In this document: piece by piece, positions 32,175 to 42,952 of the stretch
How positions within the stretch are numbered: the first letter of the stretch is position 1
Layout of the letters: each line of letters opens with the position of its first letter
NCBI RefSeq assembly: GCF_000003855.2
Contig: NW_003101681.1
Coordinates: 2,115,893 to 2,179,892, forward strand
DNA: 64,000 bases
Direction: 5' to 3'
Source of the DNA: Blastomyces gilchristii SLH14081
Lineage: Eukaryota; Ascomycota; Eurotiomycetes; Onygenales; Ajellomycetaceae
Translations under genes and position numbers: made by a program
The notes under the pieces: model-generated
Told to the model about the DNA's origin: nothing
The model's input: only the letters and a program-made list of their open reading frames with translations
Databases searched by the model: none

Positions 32175-33925
32175 ATGTCAGCTTGGATTCAAAGGCAGAC
32201 AAACTCGCCCTATGTGCAGTTGGTGGGTGCATCTGTTCTGTCCGGTGCAGCTGTTGCTGGTGCCATCCTTGGTTATCAGTCAGTGAAGAGGCAGGCGGCG
32301 GTGCAGAAACTGAAAGCGTCCATCCCAGACCTTGACGAACAACATATGACACAGAAGGTTTGAGTTCCTATATGGCAGTTTGACCAGGGAATGGCAGGGA
32401 ATGGTCCCGGTGCCCTGCTTGCTCTTAAAATATCTGGCATATCGGTTTTTGATACCTGACTGACTGGTCTAAATGAAGCTTACAGAATTCGGGCTAGCAA
32501 CCCCTCCGAAGCTCAGTAAAGAAGATGCTCGAAGTGCCGCTCTCGCTCGTAGAGCCCAAACAGGAGACTATGATGATGGTATGCTGTTTTCCTTGCTTTT
32601 CTTTTCTTTTGACTTTTGGCTCACATACATACAAATCGCATGCTAATCCCACTTTTGACGCAATTGTAGGTCTAATCCTAGAACAACTTGCCCGAAATCG
32701 GGTCTTTCTCACCGACGAAGGTCTATCAAAGCTGCGATCTTCCTTTGTAATCATTGTGGGATGTGGTGGGGTTGGCTCTCATGCAGCCGCTGCTCTGGCA
32801 CGCTCCGGAGTGTCCCGGATCCGTCTGATAGACTTTGATCAGGTCACCCTGTCATCATTAAATCGACATGCCGTTGCAACCCTTTCAGATGTCGGCACGC
32901 CAAAAGTTCAATGTATCCGGACCAGGCTGGAGCAGATAGTGCCCTGGGTGCGGTTTGACTGCCGGGATGAACTGTATAGTGAAGCAGCCGCAGATGCTCT
33001 ACTACGTCCTTGGAATATGCAAGGCGACAAAGAGACACGGAAGCCAGACTTTGTTCTGGACTGTATTGATAATATTTCGTCCAAGGTCTCTCTCCTTCAC
33101 TACTGCCATTCACACAATATCCCCGTCATTTCTTCCATGGGCGCTGGGTGTAAATCCGATCCCACTCGCATTACAATAGGTGATATCTCTTTGAGCGCTG
33201 AAGATCCTCTCTCCCGAAGTACACGGCGTCGATTGAAGGCCCTCGGAGTCAGCTCTGGAATCCCAGTAGTTTTCTCTACCGAAAAACCCGGACCTGGAAA
33301 GGCTTCGCTACTCCCGCTGGCTGAGGAAGAATTTGCAAAGGGTGAGGTTGGGGAGCTCGGAGTTCTCCCCGATTTTCGTGTGCGGATCCTTCCCGTCATC
33401 GGCACAATGCCAGCTGTGTTTGGATATACCCTCGCCAACCACGCCATCTGCGAAATATCTGGATACCCCAACGAGTACAACGCGGGTGCCAAAGGCCGAG
33501 AAAAAATGTATGACAGCATCTTGGGGGCGCTACAGGGGATGGAAGAACGCTTAGCGAAATCCGATACTGGGCAAGACCCAGTCGGATTACGGATACCCAT
33601 TAACAAAGATGATATCGCCTACCTGATCGAAGAAGTGTGGAGGGGAAAGAGCGTCGTAACCGGTTTGGCTACGCGGCTGATGTTGGTGCGTTGGAAGCGG
33701 CCGGAGCATGGGTTTGGACCTGATCCGCTCTGGGAAAAGGAAGGGCAAAGGGGAGCGCGGCTGGACCTGAAAGACCTGGTTTGTATGACCAAGGAGGAGG
33801 CACTGCGGCATGAGCGGGAGGTCCTAAAGGGCGGTAAGGCCGTCGAAGACATGTATGATGAGAAACTAATTCGGAAGGTGGAGGAGCGGATACGTGAGCA
33901 GGAGGTTTATGAAAAGTATAGATAG
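32175..33925 (+). CDS. tRNA threonylcarbamoyladenosine dehydratase (Tcd1/Tcd2, E1-like)
   Basis: Three exons: 32175-32357, 32479-32578, 32670-33925, giving 512 residues. A glycine/alanine-rich hydrophobic segment at about residues 16-33 (LVGASVLSGAAVAGAILGY) is a likely mitochondrial outer-membrane anchor, as in yeast Tcd1 and Tcd2. The ThiF/E1-like adenylation domain follows: ATP loop VGCGGVGSHAAAALARSG near 124, LIDFDQVTLSSLNRHA, and DCIDNISSKVSLLHYC. This CsdL/TcdA family activates t6A37 of tRNA with ATP to form the cyclic ct6A, which helps decode ANN codons. The second intron acceptor (32478) follows a GAAG; it is the only one that gives KLTEFGLATPPKLS in frame. Yeast has two paralogues; which one this is cannot be told. 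Confidence 0.88.
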
Positions 33926-34112
33926 ATGAACGAATGAATGAATTGTATAGAATATGAAGAGAATTCTGAATGTTCTTATGTATTTTGCGCATGTAGTGAT
34001 TAAACATTATAGGAGAGTCTGCAACTCTCAGTAGCATGCGAAATCGGGTATAGTCGATAGCAGAGAAAATAATCAAGCTTCGTTAACTACATATACTTTT
34101 CTCCGGTAGAGC

Positions 34113-34160
34113 TACTAGTGCGCTGGTGGTGATTGAGCTCTTTTGCCCCAGTAGCTTACA
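34113..34160. repeat. Dispersed repeat, copy 1 (partial)
   Basis: Shares the core GTGCGCTGGTGGTGATTGAG followed by CTCTTTTGCCCCAGTAGC with the copies at 34407-34486 and 43434-43514. The left part of the unit is missing. Confidence 0.8.
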
Positions 34161-34406
34161 GATTATGAGACTGTTTAGCATGAGCCCTGCTGTGGTCAAC
34201 ATGCATGAGTTCAATCCCAGGATGGACTTAAGAATTAAAAATCCCAACAATATCCCAGACATTAACAGTGCCAAGAGACACTCTAGAAGTGTGTCCTTGA
34301 AGTGAGCTCTAGAAGTGAGTTCAGAAAAAAAGACTGCTGAGAGAAGCCACTGAGAGAAGTCACTGAGAGAAGTAGTGCTCTGTGATAGCTGGTCTGAGAG
34401 GGGGTG

Positions 34407-34486
34407 TTGAAGGTCCTGAGTTGATTCAGCTCTTCTACCAGCAGTGTGCTGGTGATGATTGAGCTCTTTTGCCCCAGTAGCCTACA
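34407..34486. repeat. Dispersed repeat, copy 2
   Basis: About 80 bp alignable with the copy at 43434-43514, roughly 80% or more identical by eye. It includes a small palindrome ACCAGC-AGTGT-GCTGGT. Confidence 0.8.
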
Positions 34487-34986
34487 TTTTGCATGGAAAA
34501 GTTGGTTTTTCTATCTCTTAGAGGATAACGTTGTCATGTATAATCTATCTTAGGGTGAAACTACGGAGTACAGCGTATGTTTGATGTCAATTCTCAAGAT
34601 AGAGCGAATGATGGGGAGAATAATGCTATATATAGCTCTAAGTGCCACTAAGTGGGCATATACATGAACTTATTTTTGTGGTCGGCTAGAATCTGCTTGG
34701 CAAATGCGCGGTGGGTTGCTGGCTGGTATCTCGGCATGCTCAGCCTCTCTTCTTCGATATTTTTGGGTTAGTGCGACCAACTAAACTCCTTTAGACTTCT
34801 GCCAAGTTCCGCTAACTTCTGGACCAATCATAGACTTCACCCGTGCTCGCAACTCCGTGAAGATTTTGCTGGGGATGTCCTATTTAGATTTAGTGTAAGT
34901 CCTCTGGCAGTTGATTGGCAGTAGTTCGGATCTGGTTAGCTCGGGATGTGGAGTGGCTGAGTTTACTGAGTGTACAGATTTTACTG

Positions 34987-35164
34987 TGAAACCCTCCCCT
35001 TTTAGCTAGGATTAATATAGTTTATGGTTGGATAGTTAGTATACAAAATATTAATGAGAATTTGAGAAAGAATCATGTCAAGGCGGATCAATTAGGGCGT
35101 TTCAATACTAAATGGTGATTAGGCTAAACTATATTAAGCCTAATGCAAAAGGGGAGTTGTTTCA
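34987..35164. mobile_element. Hairpin MITE-like element with ~40-bp terminal inverted repeats
   Basis: The left arm (34987-35024) and the reverse complement of the right arm (35125-35164) align over about 40 positions with roughly 80% identity. Shared blocks are TGAAAC, TCCCCTTTT and TTAATATAGTTTA. About 100 bp of A/T-rich non-coding sequence lies between them. The size and structure fit a non-autonomous DNA transposon remnant. No clear target-site duplication; a TA lies 3 bp outside the left arm only. Confidence 0.6.
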
Positions 35165-35272
35165 AAACTTTTGTTGATTGATAAACTACTCAAATCGCTT
35201 CCCCTGAACGGAGGAGACTAAAACGTTTATTTACCTCTACGTCATAATAAACTCAGGCGGGCTAAAACCAGA

Positions 35273-35278
35273 CACGTG
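35273..35278. promoter_or_regulatory. CACGTG box upstream of the Ppn2-like gene
   Basis: CACGTGAC lies 18 bp before the upstream ORF start and 238 bp before the phosphatase start. CACGTG is the Pho4-type site that drives phosphate-responsive genes in yeast. A link to polyphosphate metabolism here is inference only. Confidence 0.3.
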
Positions 35279-35295
35279 ACTGAACTGTGAAGCCA

Positions 35296-35526
35296 ATGGG
35301 GATATCTCAATGGCTCAAGTCTCTCCTCAACATACAGCCAGAAGCTGTCCACCGATCCAGCCATGAAACCGTCGACAAGAATAAGCCTGCTTATGACGAT
35401 ATAACAAGTGACGACGAAACGCCGCCTGCCGAAACCCATTTGCGAGCGGAGTCTCCTTGGCGTGACGCTATATCTGGCGGCGGGAGCGGTAGACTCCGAA
35501 ACTTGACTGGGCGGAATGCCCCTTAA
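35296..35526 (+). CDS. Upstream ORF of 76 codons overlapping the Ppn2-like start
   Basis: An ATG-initiated frame (MGISQWLKSLL) with balanced, protein-like composition. It ends at TAA 35524-35526, so its last 11 nt overlap the ATG of the phosphatase at 35516 in another frame. It could be a translational uORF, an alternative first exon or a missed splice. I recognise no domain. It would interfere with initiation at the downstream start if present in the mRNA. Confidence 0.4.
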   Translation: MGISQWLKSLLNIQPEAVHRSSHETVDKNKPAYDDITSDDETPPAETHLRAESPWRDAISGGGSGRLRNLTGRNAP

Positions 35527-36982
35527 TTCCTCTTCTTCCTACCCACGACAACCACAGCGTCCTCTCGTCGATGATATGAGGAATGGCTGGATGGCCACAG
35601 AACAAAAATACAGCAAGTTGGGCCCAAATATGAAGGCCGACGGCTCTAAAAGGTTCCCTGCCTGCATGAAGGGCCTCTTCACTCTTTTCAGTGCTCCGCG
35701 ATTCCGTCGTTACATCATCGTGTATGTTATTCTCGTGTGGATATTTCTGGGTAGCTGGGTTAGGTTGATTTCTCCTCGCTTAAAGGAGCATGAGGAGCTA
35801 TCAAGAGCGCTAGACGTGAATGCCAGAGACAGTACTTTGGGCTGGTTTGGGTCTAATGCCCTGCCCAAATTTGACGACCTGGTATATCTGAGATTGTTGG
35901 ACCCTGCGCTGCGACCCAGCGAGAATGCGGATAGCGCTCAAAAAAGACGACTTATTGTGATAGGCGATGTCCATGGCTGTTTGGATGAATGTGAGTTCCC
36001 TCAAGTGTTATATCTGAAAAAAATGGAAAAAAAATGAAGAAAAATAAAAATGAAGAAAGAACAAAGAACTAGCTACTTTAAGTAAATTTTTGATGTGGCT
36101 CTAACCTTACCTATCCCTTTCTTCCTATGTGTAGTGGAATCCCTTCTACAAAAAGCCGAATTTGACCCCAAGAACGGAGACCATTTGATCTTCACTGGCA
36201 ACCTGATAGCGAAGGGCCCCAAGAGCACGGGAGTAGTTGATCTCGCTCGCAAATACCGGGCCTCCTGTGTCCGAGGAAATCATGAAGATCGTGTCCTTCT
36301 TACCCGGCGCGATATCAAGGCTACAGGTCCGTCTAGAAATGAGCGTTCCTCTAACAATGACGACATAGAACCTGGTAATAGGGAACGGGCTCTTGCGAGA
36401 GAATTGAGCGACGAGCAAGCGGGTTGGTTGGATGCATGCCCTGTGATCTTGAAAGTGGGATCGATAAAAGGCATGGGAGAGGTGGTGGTCGTGCATGGTG
36501 GCCTAGTGGCAGGCGTTGAGTTAGAGAGCCAAGATCCCTCAACCGTCATGAGTATGCGAACTATTGATCTTTCAAGCCATATTCCCAGCGCGTCATCGAA
36601 GGGCGTCTCTTGGACAAAGGTGCGTCTCAATCCAGGCTGAAAATGTCCTGGCGCATACTATCCTACGTTGTGTTCTCCTACAAAGAGTTGACTAACAATT
36701 ATCCCAATCTCCTAGCTCTTCAATAAACATCAAAGCATTTTAGCAGTATCTCGAGAATCTGCATCGGCAGGAGAGAAGGACCGGTATTCACCTTCAACAA
36801 CCGTGATATACGGAAATGATCCGCGCCGTTCTCCTGCCCTGGAGAAGTATACCAAGGGTTTGGACACAGGTTGCGTCAAGGGAGGGAAACTTTCCGCAAT
36901 GATCATTGGGGATGGCGGCATTACCCGCATTGAGAGCGTAAAGTGCAAGGATTATACGATGAAGAGGACCGCGAAGCGCTGA
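35516..36982 (+). CDS. Ppn2-like PPP-fold metallophosphatase (possible pseudoenzyme)
   Basis: Three exons: 35516-35990, 36135-36619, 36716-36982, giving 408 residues. A Ser/Pro-rich N-terminus is followed by one transmembrane helix at about 64-84 (RYIIVYVILVWIFLGSW), and then a calcineurin-like phosphoesterase domain. Motifs in order: IGDVHGCLDE, FTGNLIAKGPKS, VRGNHEDR, VVVVHGG, and YGNDPRR with TKGLDTGCVKGG. This resembles yeast Ppn2, the vacuolar Zn-dependent endopolyphosphatase, including the single N-terminal anchor. The second motif has Asn where the PPP family has the bridging Asp (GD), and the last has Asn where the metal-binding His (GH) is expected. The reading frame is otherwise intact. 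It may be a weakened or non-catalytic homologue. Confidence 0.75.
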
Positions 36983-38863
36983 GCATCATTGGTGACTAAT
37001 TTTCCAACACCCCTTTCTTGGAGCTGGCTGAATTTTTGTTTCCTTTTTTTCTCTTTTTTCCCCCCCGATACTCGGTCGTTTTGGTGTCCGGTTTTGATTC
37101 TTCACTTCTATATTCCAAGTTTTTTTGTTTTGTTTTGTTTTGTTTTGTTTTGTTTTGTTTTGTTTTCGAAGTGTAATTAGAGGGCGCCTTTTACTTTTTT
37201 CTTTTATCAGTTTTTGTAAAATAGAATTACCTATACCGTTGGATACTTCTCATGCGACATGTTCCAGATATCAGCCATGCCTTCCCCCCATAGATCATTT
37301 TATTTTCTCTTCTCGAAACTAACTTACCTGCCTATACTTGCATCATTCTCACTTGACACACACTTCCTTTGCCAACCAACATCTGGCGGCGTATACGTGT
37401 GTGTTTCTTTTGTCCTGGCTCTTTATCAGGGTGTCTTCTGGCGGCGATCCTGTTGCCATTAAATCCTGCTGCTTAGAATGCATAGCTGATGCATATTCTA
37501 AGGGTCAATGGATGCTTTGCCATTCGCAAAATGATAAATTGTAACAATCAGTTCTTCTTCAGAAAAGCCCTGTGGCGGATGGATGGGTAGAACCCAAGGC
37601 GCGACTGGCTGTGGCTCGATAGGCCTATGTGATACACAGTTTCGCGCGGCCGCAAGTATACGAGCATGGAAGCGAGACAGGAAGGGGTGTGCAAACCTGT
37701 TGGCACAATTGGGACTGTAATCTCCAACCTTGTTTCCGGGAATAGGTCTGCCCGAGCGGGAGCGGCGGAATAGCGAGAATCAGCTGTAAGGCGACCTAGA
37801 AATAAGTGTTTCATCTTGTGTTTGTACTGTACATGCCAAGGGTAAAAGTTGTACACATTTTCATCCCTGTCCATTCCATCCCCTGCATCCCTTAGGTAGT
37901 ATATTGTTACCGGTTTGTTTGAGCACATTAGGAAGTATCCGCCCAAGGTTTTCTGGATGTTTGCTCTACACGGCTCAGTGCGTTGAGATTCCGAAACTCC
38001 TTGTGTGTGCCGAGGTATGGTATGCATAGATGGCCTGTTGTTACCGCGCAGTGCACACAGAGAAAAGAAACTTATTCTTACCCAGCGTTGGTACATTCCA
38101 TAGGACTAGCGGAGTTTTGTACGGACACACGCCGAAATAGAGATATCGGTAACTTAAGCGGGACGACCCGTCCGGATGCAAGAACCACCAACCTTATCAA
38201 ACGACAACGATGCTTCTTATTTTCATTTTTATTTATTTATTTATTTACTATACATTTTCCTCCAATAATGTACCTAGAGCAATGTTGACTGTAGTTTTCA
38301 TTCCTGCAAGTTTAGATTTAAGGATCAATGAACAACGAAAATTGTATTTACATTTGAGATTATTATAGTCCATGTAGATGTAGAAACAATTGAATTAAGC
38401 CAGCTTCCTTACGGGTCAAACTGGGTTGGGAGAATAGAACTGATTGATACTGTCAAAGGGTATGAACCTGGAAGGCCAGCAATATTTAAGACGAGAATAG
38501 GAAGGTGGTCGTGTAAAAGGGCGTGGGGGTATACATATTAGATAAATAATGATAAGATAGATGGACATTAATCATGACGACGCAAGGGGGTAGTGTCGCT
38601 TCGGTAGGGTGGGTATATATATATCCATTACACAGCATTCAACATAAATGGGGAAAATTGGCAGTAAGAAAGATAGAGATTGGTTCGGGAAAGAGGGAGG
38701 AAAGGACTGGATATAGGCGGCAAATGGCGATACAGGTAAGAAATTCCAGATCAGTTACGTTAAGGAAAACATAAGTCAATCATATTGACTCGACTCCGGG
38801 GTTGCTTAAGTAGATTTTGATCAGTTTCCGTTGCGGCTTGTCTAGGAAATCCAAGTTATCGGA
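36983..38863. other. Convergent spacer, ppn2-like / MARVEL gene
   Basis: 1.88 kb without a supported gene. It has a T-rich 3' flank with a (TTTTG)n array (about 37122-37166) and a (TTTA)n run (about 38226-38246). An open frame of 182 codons on the minus strand (37548-38096) lacks an ATG start, matches no family I know and is treated as chance. Confidence 0.5.
37122..37166. repeat. (TTTTG)n pentanucleotide array
   Basis: About eight TTTTG units in the 3' flank of the Ppn2-like gene. Confidence 0.85.
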
Positions 38864-39749
38864 TTAGACAGCATGACGGCGACCCCAGAAACCGCGGCGG
38901 CTATCATCATATAAGTTCTTAGTACTGGCACAAATATTTAACTGAGAAAGAAGGGATTGAGAGGAGAAGGCGGAACTTTTTGGCCAGGAACTGGAAATTA
39001 CAAAAGAAATACTTACGTTCTAAGCCCATCGCCAGCTATGGGGCGACGGTCACGAGTACGGCGAGTAAACCATACACCCTGAAAAAGATTACGTCTTAGT
39101 ATCGGATTGTGAAGCGGACTAGGGAGTGTACGAAGGAAGGGTAGGTAGAAGAAGAATGAATCACATACCACAATCGCAGAAACCAGCCACAGAATCGCTG
39201 AGATGAAACTGAATGCCTCCACAGCTTTCCAACGATCGCACACGCCGCCGTCGGTAATGTGGCCCCAATCGAAGGTTCCGCCGCAGTTCATCTTGTTGAG
39301 GGCGTTCACAAGAATACCAAAGGCGGCAAACCAGGCAAATGATACGAGAAGGTCCCCTATTTTAGTTTATTAGCGGAAGCTATCACCAGACGTAGATAGT
39401 TCGAGAGTACGGAATTATATATGTTACTATACATACCTATCCACAACGTAAACGATTCAGAGAAGGGTATGAGCCAAATTATACCGAGCAGGATTGATAT
39501 TCCTGCTACTACGATAGTATAAATCCACCGAGCGTTCGGAAAGGAATCGGCGTCATCAAAGTGAGCTAGGTCGTTACCGATGATGCCGGCTACAACCTAA
39601 ATTTGTATAGGACTTGTTAACCAAGTAAATTCACGGGATGGATAGAATTAGACGTTAGAATTTATGAATATAACGGAATCACTTACCGCCGCGCAGCCAA
39701 TCTCTCCAATACGGAGGATGATCGAAATCAGTCGAGAGAAGACAGGCAT
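38864..39749 (-). CDS. MARVEL-domain four-helix membrane protein
   Basis: Five exons on the minus strand: 39749-39687, 39596-39437, 39356-39169, 39078-39017, 38924-38864, giving 177 residues. It starts MPVFSRLISIILRIGEIGCA and has four hydrophobic segments. The second (IYTIVVAGISILLGIIWLI) and third (DLLVSFAWFAAFGILVNAL) are followed by a Cys-containing loop (MNCGGTFDWGH...GVCDRW) and a fourth helix (SFISAILWLVSAIVGVWF). A basic tail closes the protein. This is the pattern of fungal MARVEL proteins, which sit in the plasma membrane or secretory membranes. The specific role is unknown. The last exon (TKNLYDDSRRGFWGRRHAV) is chosen because the donor after GLR is a perfect GTAAGT; without splicing the frame stops two codons later. 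Confidence 0.75.
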
Positions 39750-41384
39750 TGTAGTTAATAGCGTATTGTTGCCTTATCTCTATTGAGCAAAAGCGCTTTA
39801 TTGGCGTCGCTTGCAATGGAATGCCTGAGCTGATACGGTTGATCAGTGTATCCTTCCGGCCACTTGAAGCTGCACCTGATGATTAATATACAACTGAAGT
39901 AAGATTAAAGTGAAAGGATTTGAAATTTATTTGAAATTTCTCAATAACAGAAAGAGTACAAAAATATATAAACAGTGAGAAAAATTCCCATGAGGCTGAA
40001 TTATATCAGCAGAAAAAGTAACAAAAACTGCAATGCTAGTTCATCAAAGTGCACATGTGACACAACAGTGCTGTCAAATAGGCTGGATAGGGGAATGCAA
40101 CAAATAATAATACAGGGCAAGAGTAAGAAATTAGTTGTTCCGATATGTTTCTGCAGAATCAGCTGCTATGACGAATGCTACGATGACGTAGCTGCTGTGG
40201 CTTGCCAACGATGTGGCACTAGTCTTTGTCATACAGCAAGGCAGAGAGACAGACGTCTGTCAGGTCAATATTTGCGCGACCAATCGTAAGAACATTTGGG
40301 TGTTCCCAGATGTGGGGTTTGGCCGTTGGTCGTGTTCCAAGGTTGGAAAGAATTCAAGTTCAAAGCAGAATGAGGGACACGCTAGCCCCGCTATGCACTG
40401 TAGGTTGAACAATCAAAAGTCCAAGATCCAGCCGCTCTGAACTCTCTCCATAGAGAAGAATTTGGCGTGGCGAAGTCGGGCTCTGACTCATTTGGTCAAT
40501 TGGCCTAATGGCCGCAGCAAACACATGCCAACGTCTTTGGATGGAGGTTGACTGCATCTTATCTTCCATCATGAATTCTTCCCTGCAACCGCAATTATCC
40601 TTGTGAGCATGAAATCAAGTAACCCCACGCTGGTATCTTACATGGACATGAACAAGCAATTTTCCTTTGCCTGGTTCGTTCATCTCTGGATGTTCCGATG
40701 AGAGTGGGTGCTATTATCATGTCGACCAACCTGTTCGGATACAGTTGATACCTGGCACCTGGCCGGTAGCTTAGCCTAGGGGCTTCTTTGCCTTGTGCTA
40801 ACCTGATAGGAAATATGAGGTAGAGCTGGTTCTCTCCCAGCTTCACCAAGATGTGGAGTTTCTCCGAAGTTTCTAGACTTGATATTGGGTTGTATCACTT
40901 GTTGTACAGAGTATGAATATAGAACAGGCAACAACGGCGCCAACCTGCCATCCCGCCTAAACCCAGCTTGGTTAGTGCAGTCCAATATGTGGTTAGTCAG
41001 CCGCGCACAGCTTGTCCGTTGGTGACAGCCGAGCACGGACCATCGCGTCTGCCTCGAAGGGGAAATATTATTGTTGGAGATCTATCTCAGCATCCAGCGC
41101 GCTTGGATCACGGAACGAGGGCAGGGAATGTTTGCGTCACAAGAGATGTGTGAGATATTCATTGCATTTTGTTCCTTCTATAACAATATTTCGAAGTAGC
41201 TAGCGCCTTTCTTCGCCTTTCTTTATTTCCAAGGCCCCTCAATTCTTTCTTTCTTTTCTTCCTTCTTGAAACACTGTCCTGACGGGCTGTTCGCGCACTA
41301 CGCCGCGCTTTTGCCATTTGACCAGGGGTTTTGCAGCCGCCCGTTTTTGACAACCCACCATTGAGCTATTTGCGAAAAGCAATA
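39750..41384. other. Divergent spacer, MARVEL gene / nse4
   Basis: 1.63 kb; no gene supported on either strand. It is A/T-rich near the MARVEL start, then of mixed composition. The last 150 bp upstream of nse4 are pyrimidine-rich as in a leader. No notable repeat. Confidence 0.5.
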
Positions 41385-42952
41385 ATGTTGTCTGAGGATT
41401 ACCCAAGTCGTAGTGGTAACCCCGCGTTCCCAACCGTGGGATCCTCCGACGAAGCCACGCCCTCGGCGTCCCCTTCTTTTTCCTCAGACAAAGAGAATCG
41501 AACTTCGGCCAGGCGGTCAGACAAAAGGAAAACCGGCCATCTAGCATCCAAGGCGACACAGCTCTCTCAAGCAATGACGGACGCGCCGAATAAGAGACGA
41601 AGGCTGTCAAAAAAAGGAGTCTCAGATCGCCAAAGCCAGGCTCCACCCCGACCGCCACGACATGTCCAAGATTCCGATCTATATGACCCGGACCAGGACC
41701 CAGAGGAACGCAGGAAGATTAGAAAAGGGTTTAGAGACCTTGTGACGAATCTGAACGGTGCGACGCGTCTCTAGTTTGCGTGCTTGGATTAGTTTGCGTG
41801 AGTTTTTACTAATTCATTTTTACATAGATTCTCGCGCGGAATACCTCCAACCGGGTTCTGATGGTATCCGCACCACGCTAGATAAAGCAAATGAGCTATA
41901 CAAATCCGTGAAACAAACCTCAGACGCCACCATAGATTCTCGACTGCTCGTGTCGGCGGCCGATCTGTCATATAGACGCACTGCAAAAGCGGTTTTAGGC
42001 GATGGCGAGACTGGTATTGACGTGGACGAGTTTGTGTCCAAATGTATTTCATTCATGCGCCAAGGACCCAGGGGGGAGGAGCCTTCGTTCTCCAGCACCC
42101 AGAGACGACGCCGTCGCGTTACGGGCAACGATCCCACGGAGGAAGACAGCGACGAAGAAGAAGGGGATCCCCTTAATTGGGACTGGCTTGGTAGGAAAGC
42201 CTGCTTCCCCCATAACATACGCCCGTCTCTTTCTGGATTTTTACTCGGTCCTCTATCAGTACAGAAACGGTTTCGACAACAGACTCAAAGAAGGGCAAGG
42301 CAAGAGCGGTTGGACCCTTCCCAGCTTAACAGGCCTAACGATCTTGAAGCGGCAGACATCGACACGCAGGAGGTGTCGAACTTGACTGCCATGTGCACTG
42401 ATATTAGAGAGCTTCTGGTAAAAACCCAGTCGCATGGCGAGGCGCTTGTCAACGAAGAACTCTGCAAAATGGGATCGGACGTTTCGGAGGACGTCGTCCA
42501 GGAGGTGATGGGTAAACATGCGATTTCAGATGATGGCGGCGTACCATTATTCCGATTCTGCATAAATCCAAAATCCTTCGGGCAGACGGTTGAGAATCTC
42601 TTCTATATCAGCTTCTTGGTTCGTGACGGCAGTGTGGGTATATCGCTTGATAGCAATCGACTCCCTACTCTGCGTAAGTGAAACCTGGCTCTTTGCCAAT
42701 TACAACATAGTTGCCCATCCTCTAGAGAGACAGCTAACTTTCCCCCCCTCTCTAGTCCCCTCTCAGCCTGCTGCACCGTCTGAAGCGCAGGCTAAGAAGC
42801 TGAAAAAGCATCAAACCGTTTTCAGCCTTGATTTCGAGACATGGGAAAATCTAATCGAAGTGTTCGATATCCGGGAGCCCTTGATTCCGCATCGAATTGA
42901 CGAGGCAACGGAATCGGAAAATACAGAAAGGACTTCTGGATGGCATGGCTAG
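41385..42952 (+). CDS. nse4: Nse4, kleisin subunit of the Smc5/6 complex
   Basis: Three exons: 41385-41757, 41828-42673, 42756-42952, giving 471 residues. The N-terminal 110 residues are basic and disordered. The Nse4 N-terminal helical region follows (RKIRKGFRDLVTNLN, then DKANELYKSVKQTSDATIDSRLL), which binds Smc5/Nse3. A central acidic linker precedes NWDWLGRKACFPHNIRPS with GPLSVQKR. The C-terminal winged-helix part, VFSLDFETWENLIEVFDIRE then LIPHR, is diagnostic. Nse4 closes the Smc5-Smc6 ring in DNA repair, replication-fork stability and chromosome segregation. The in-frame Met at 41385 is preferred, since nothing upstream in frame is an ATG. Confidence 0.9.

Larger units (their letters stand above)
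33926..35295. other. Repeat-bearing A/T-rich spacer, tcd1 to ppn2-like gene
   Basis: 1.37 kb with no intact gene. It holds two copies of a dispersed repeat (34113-34160, 34407-34486), short tandem units of the form CACTGAGAGAAGT near 34340-34371, a TACGGAGTA motif (34562-34570), a hairpin MITE-like element (34987-35164) and a CACGTG box near the next gene. This is the most transposon-like stretch in the window. Confidence 0.6.

Noticed and set aside
35296..35526. The upstream ORF as a true first exon of the Ppn2-like protein
   Set aside because: No donor of good consensus within it pairs with an acceptor that preserves the phosphatase frame; kept as a separate uORF.
37548..38096. 182-codon open frame on the minus strand
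   Set aside because: It has no ATG start at its 5' end, no family resemblance that I recognise, no hydrophobic or catalytic pattern, and lies in a convergent spacer.
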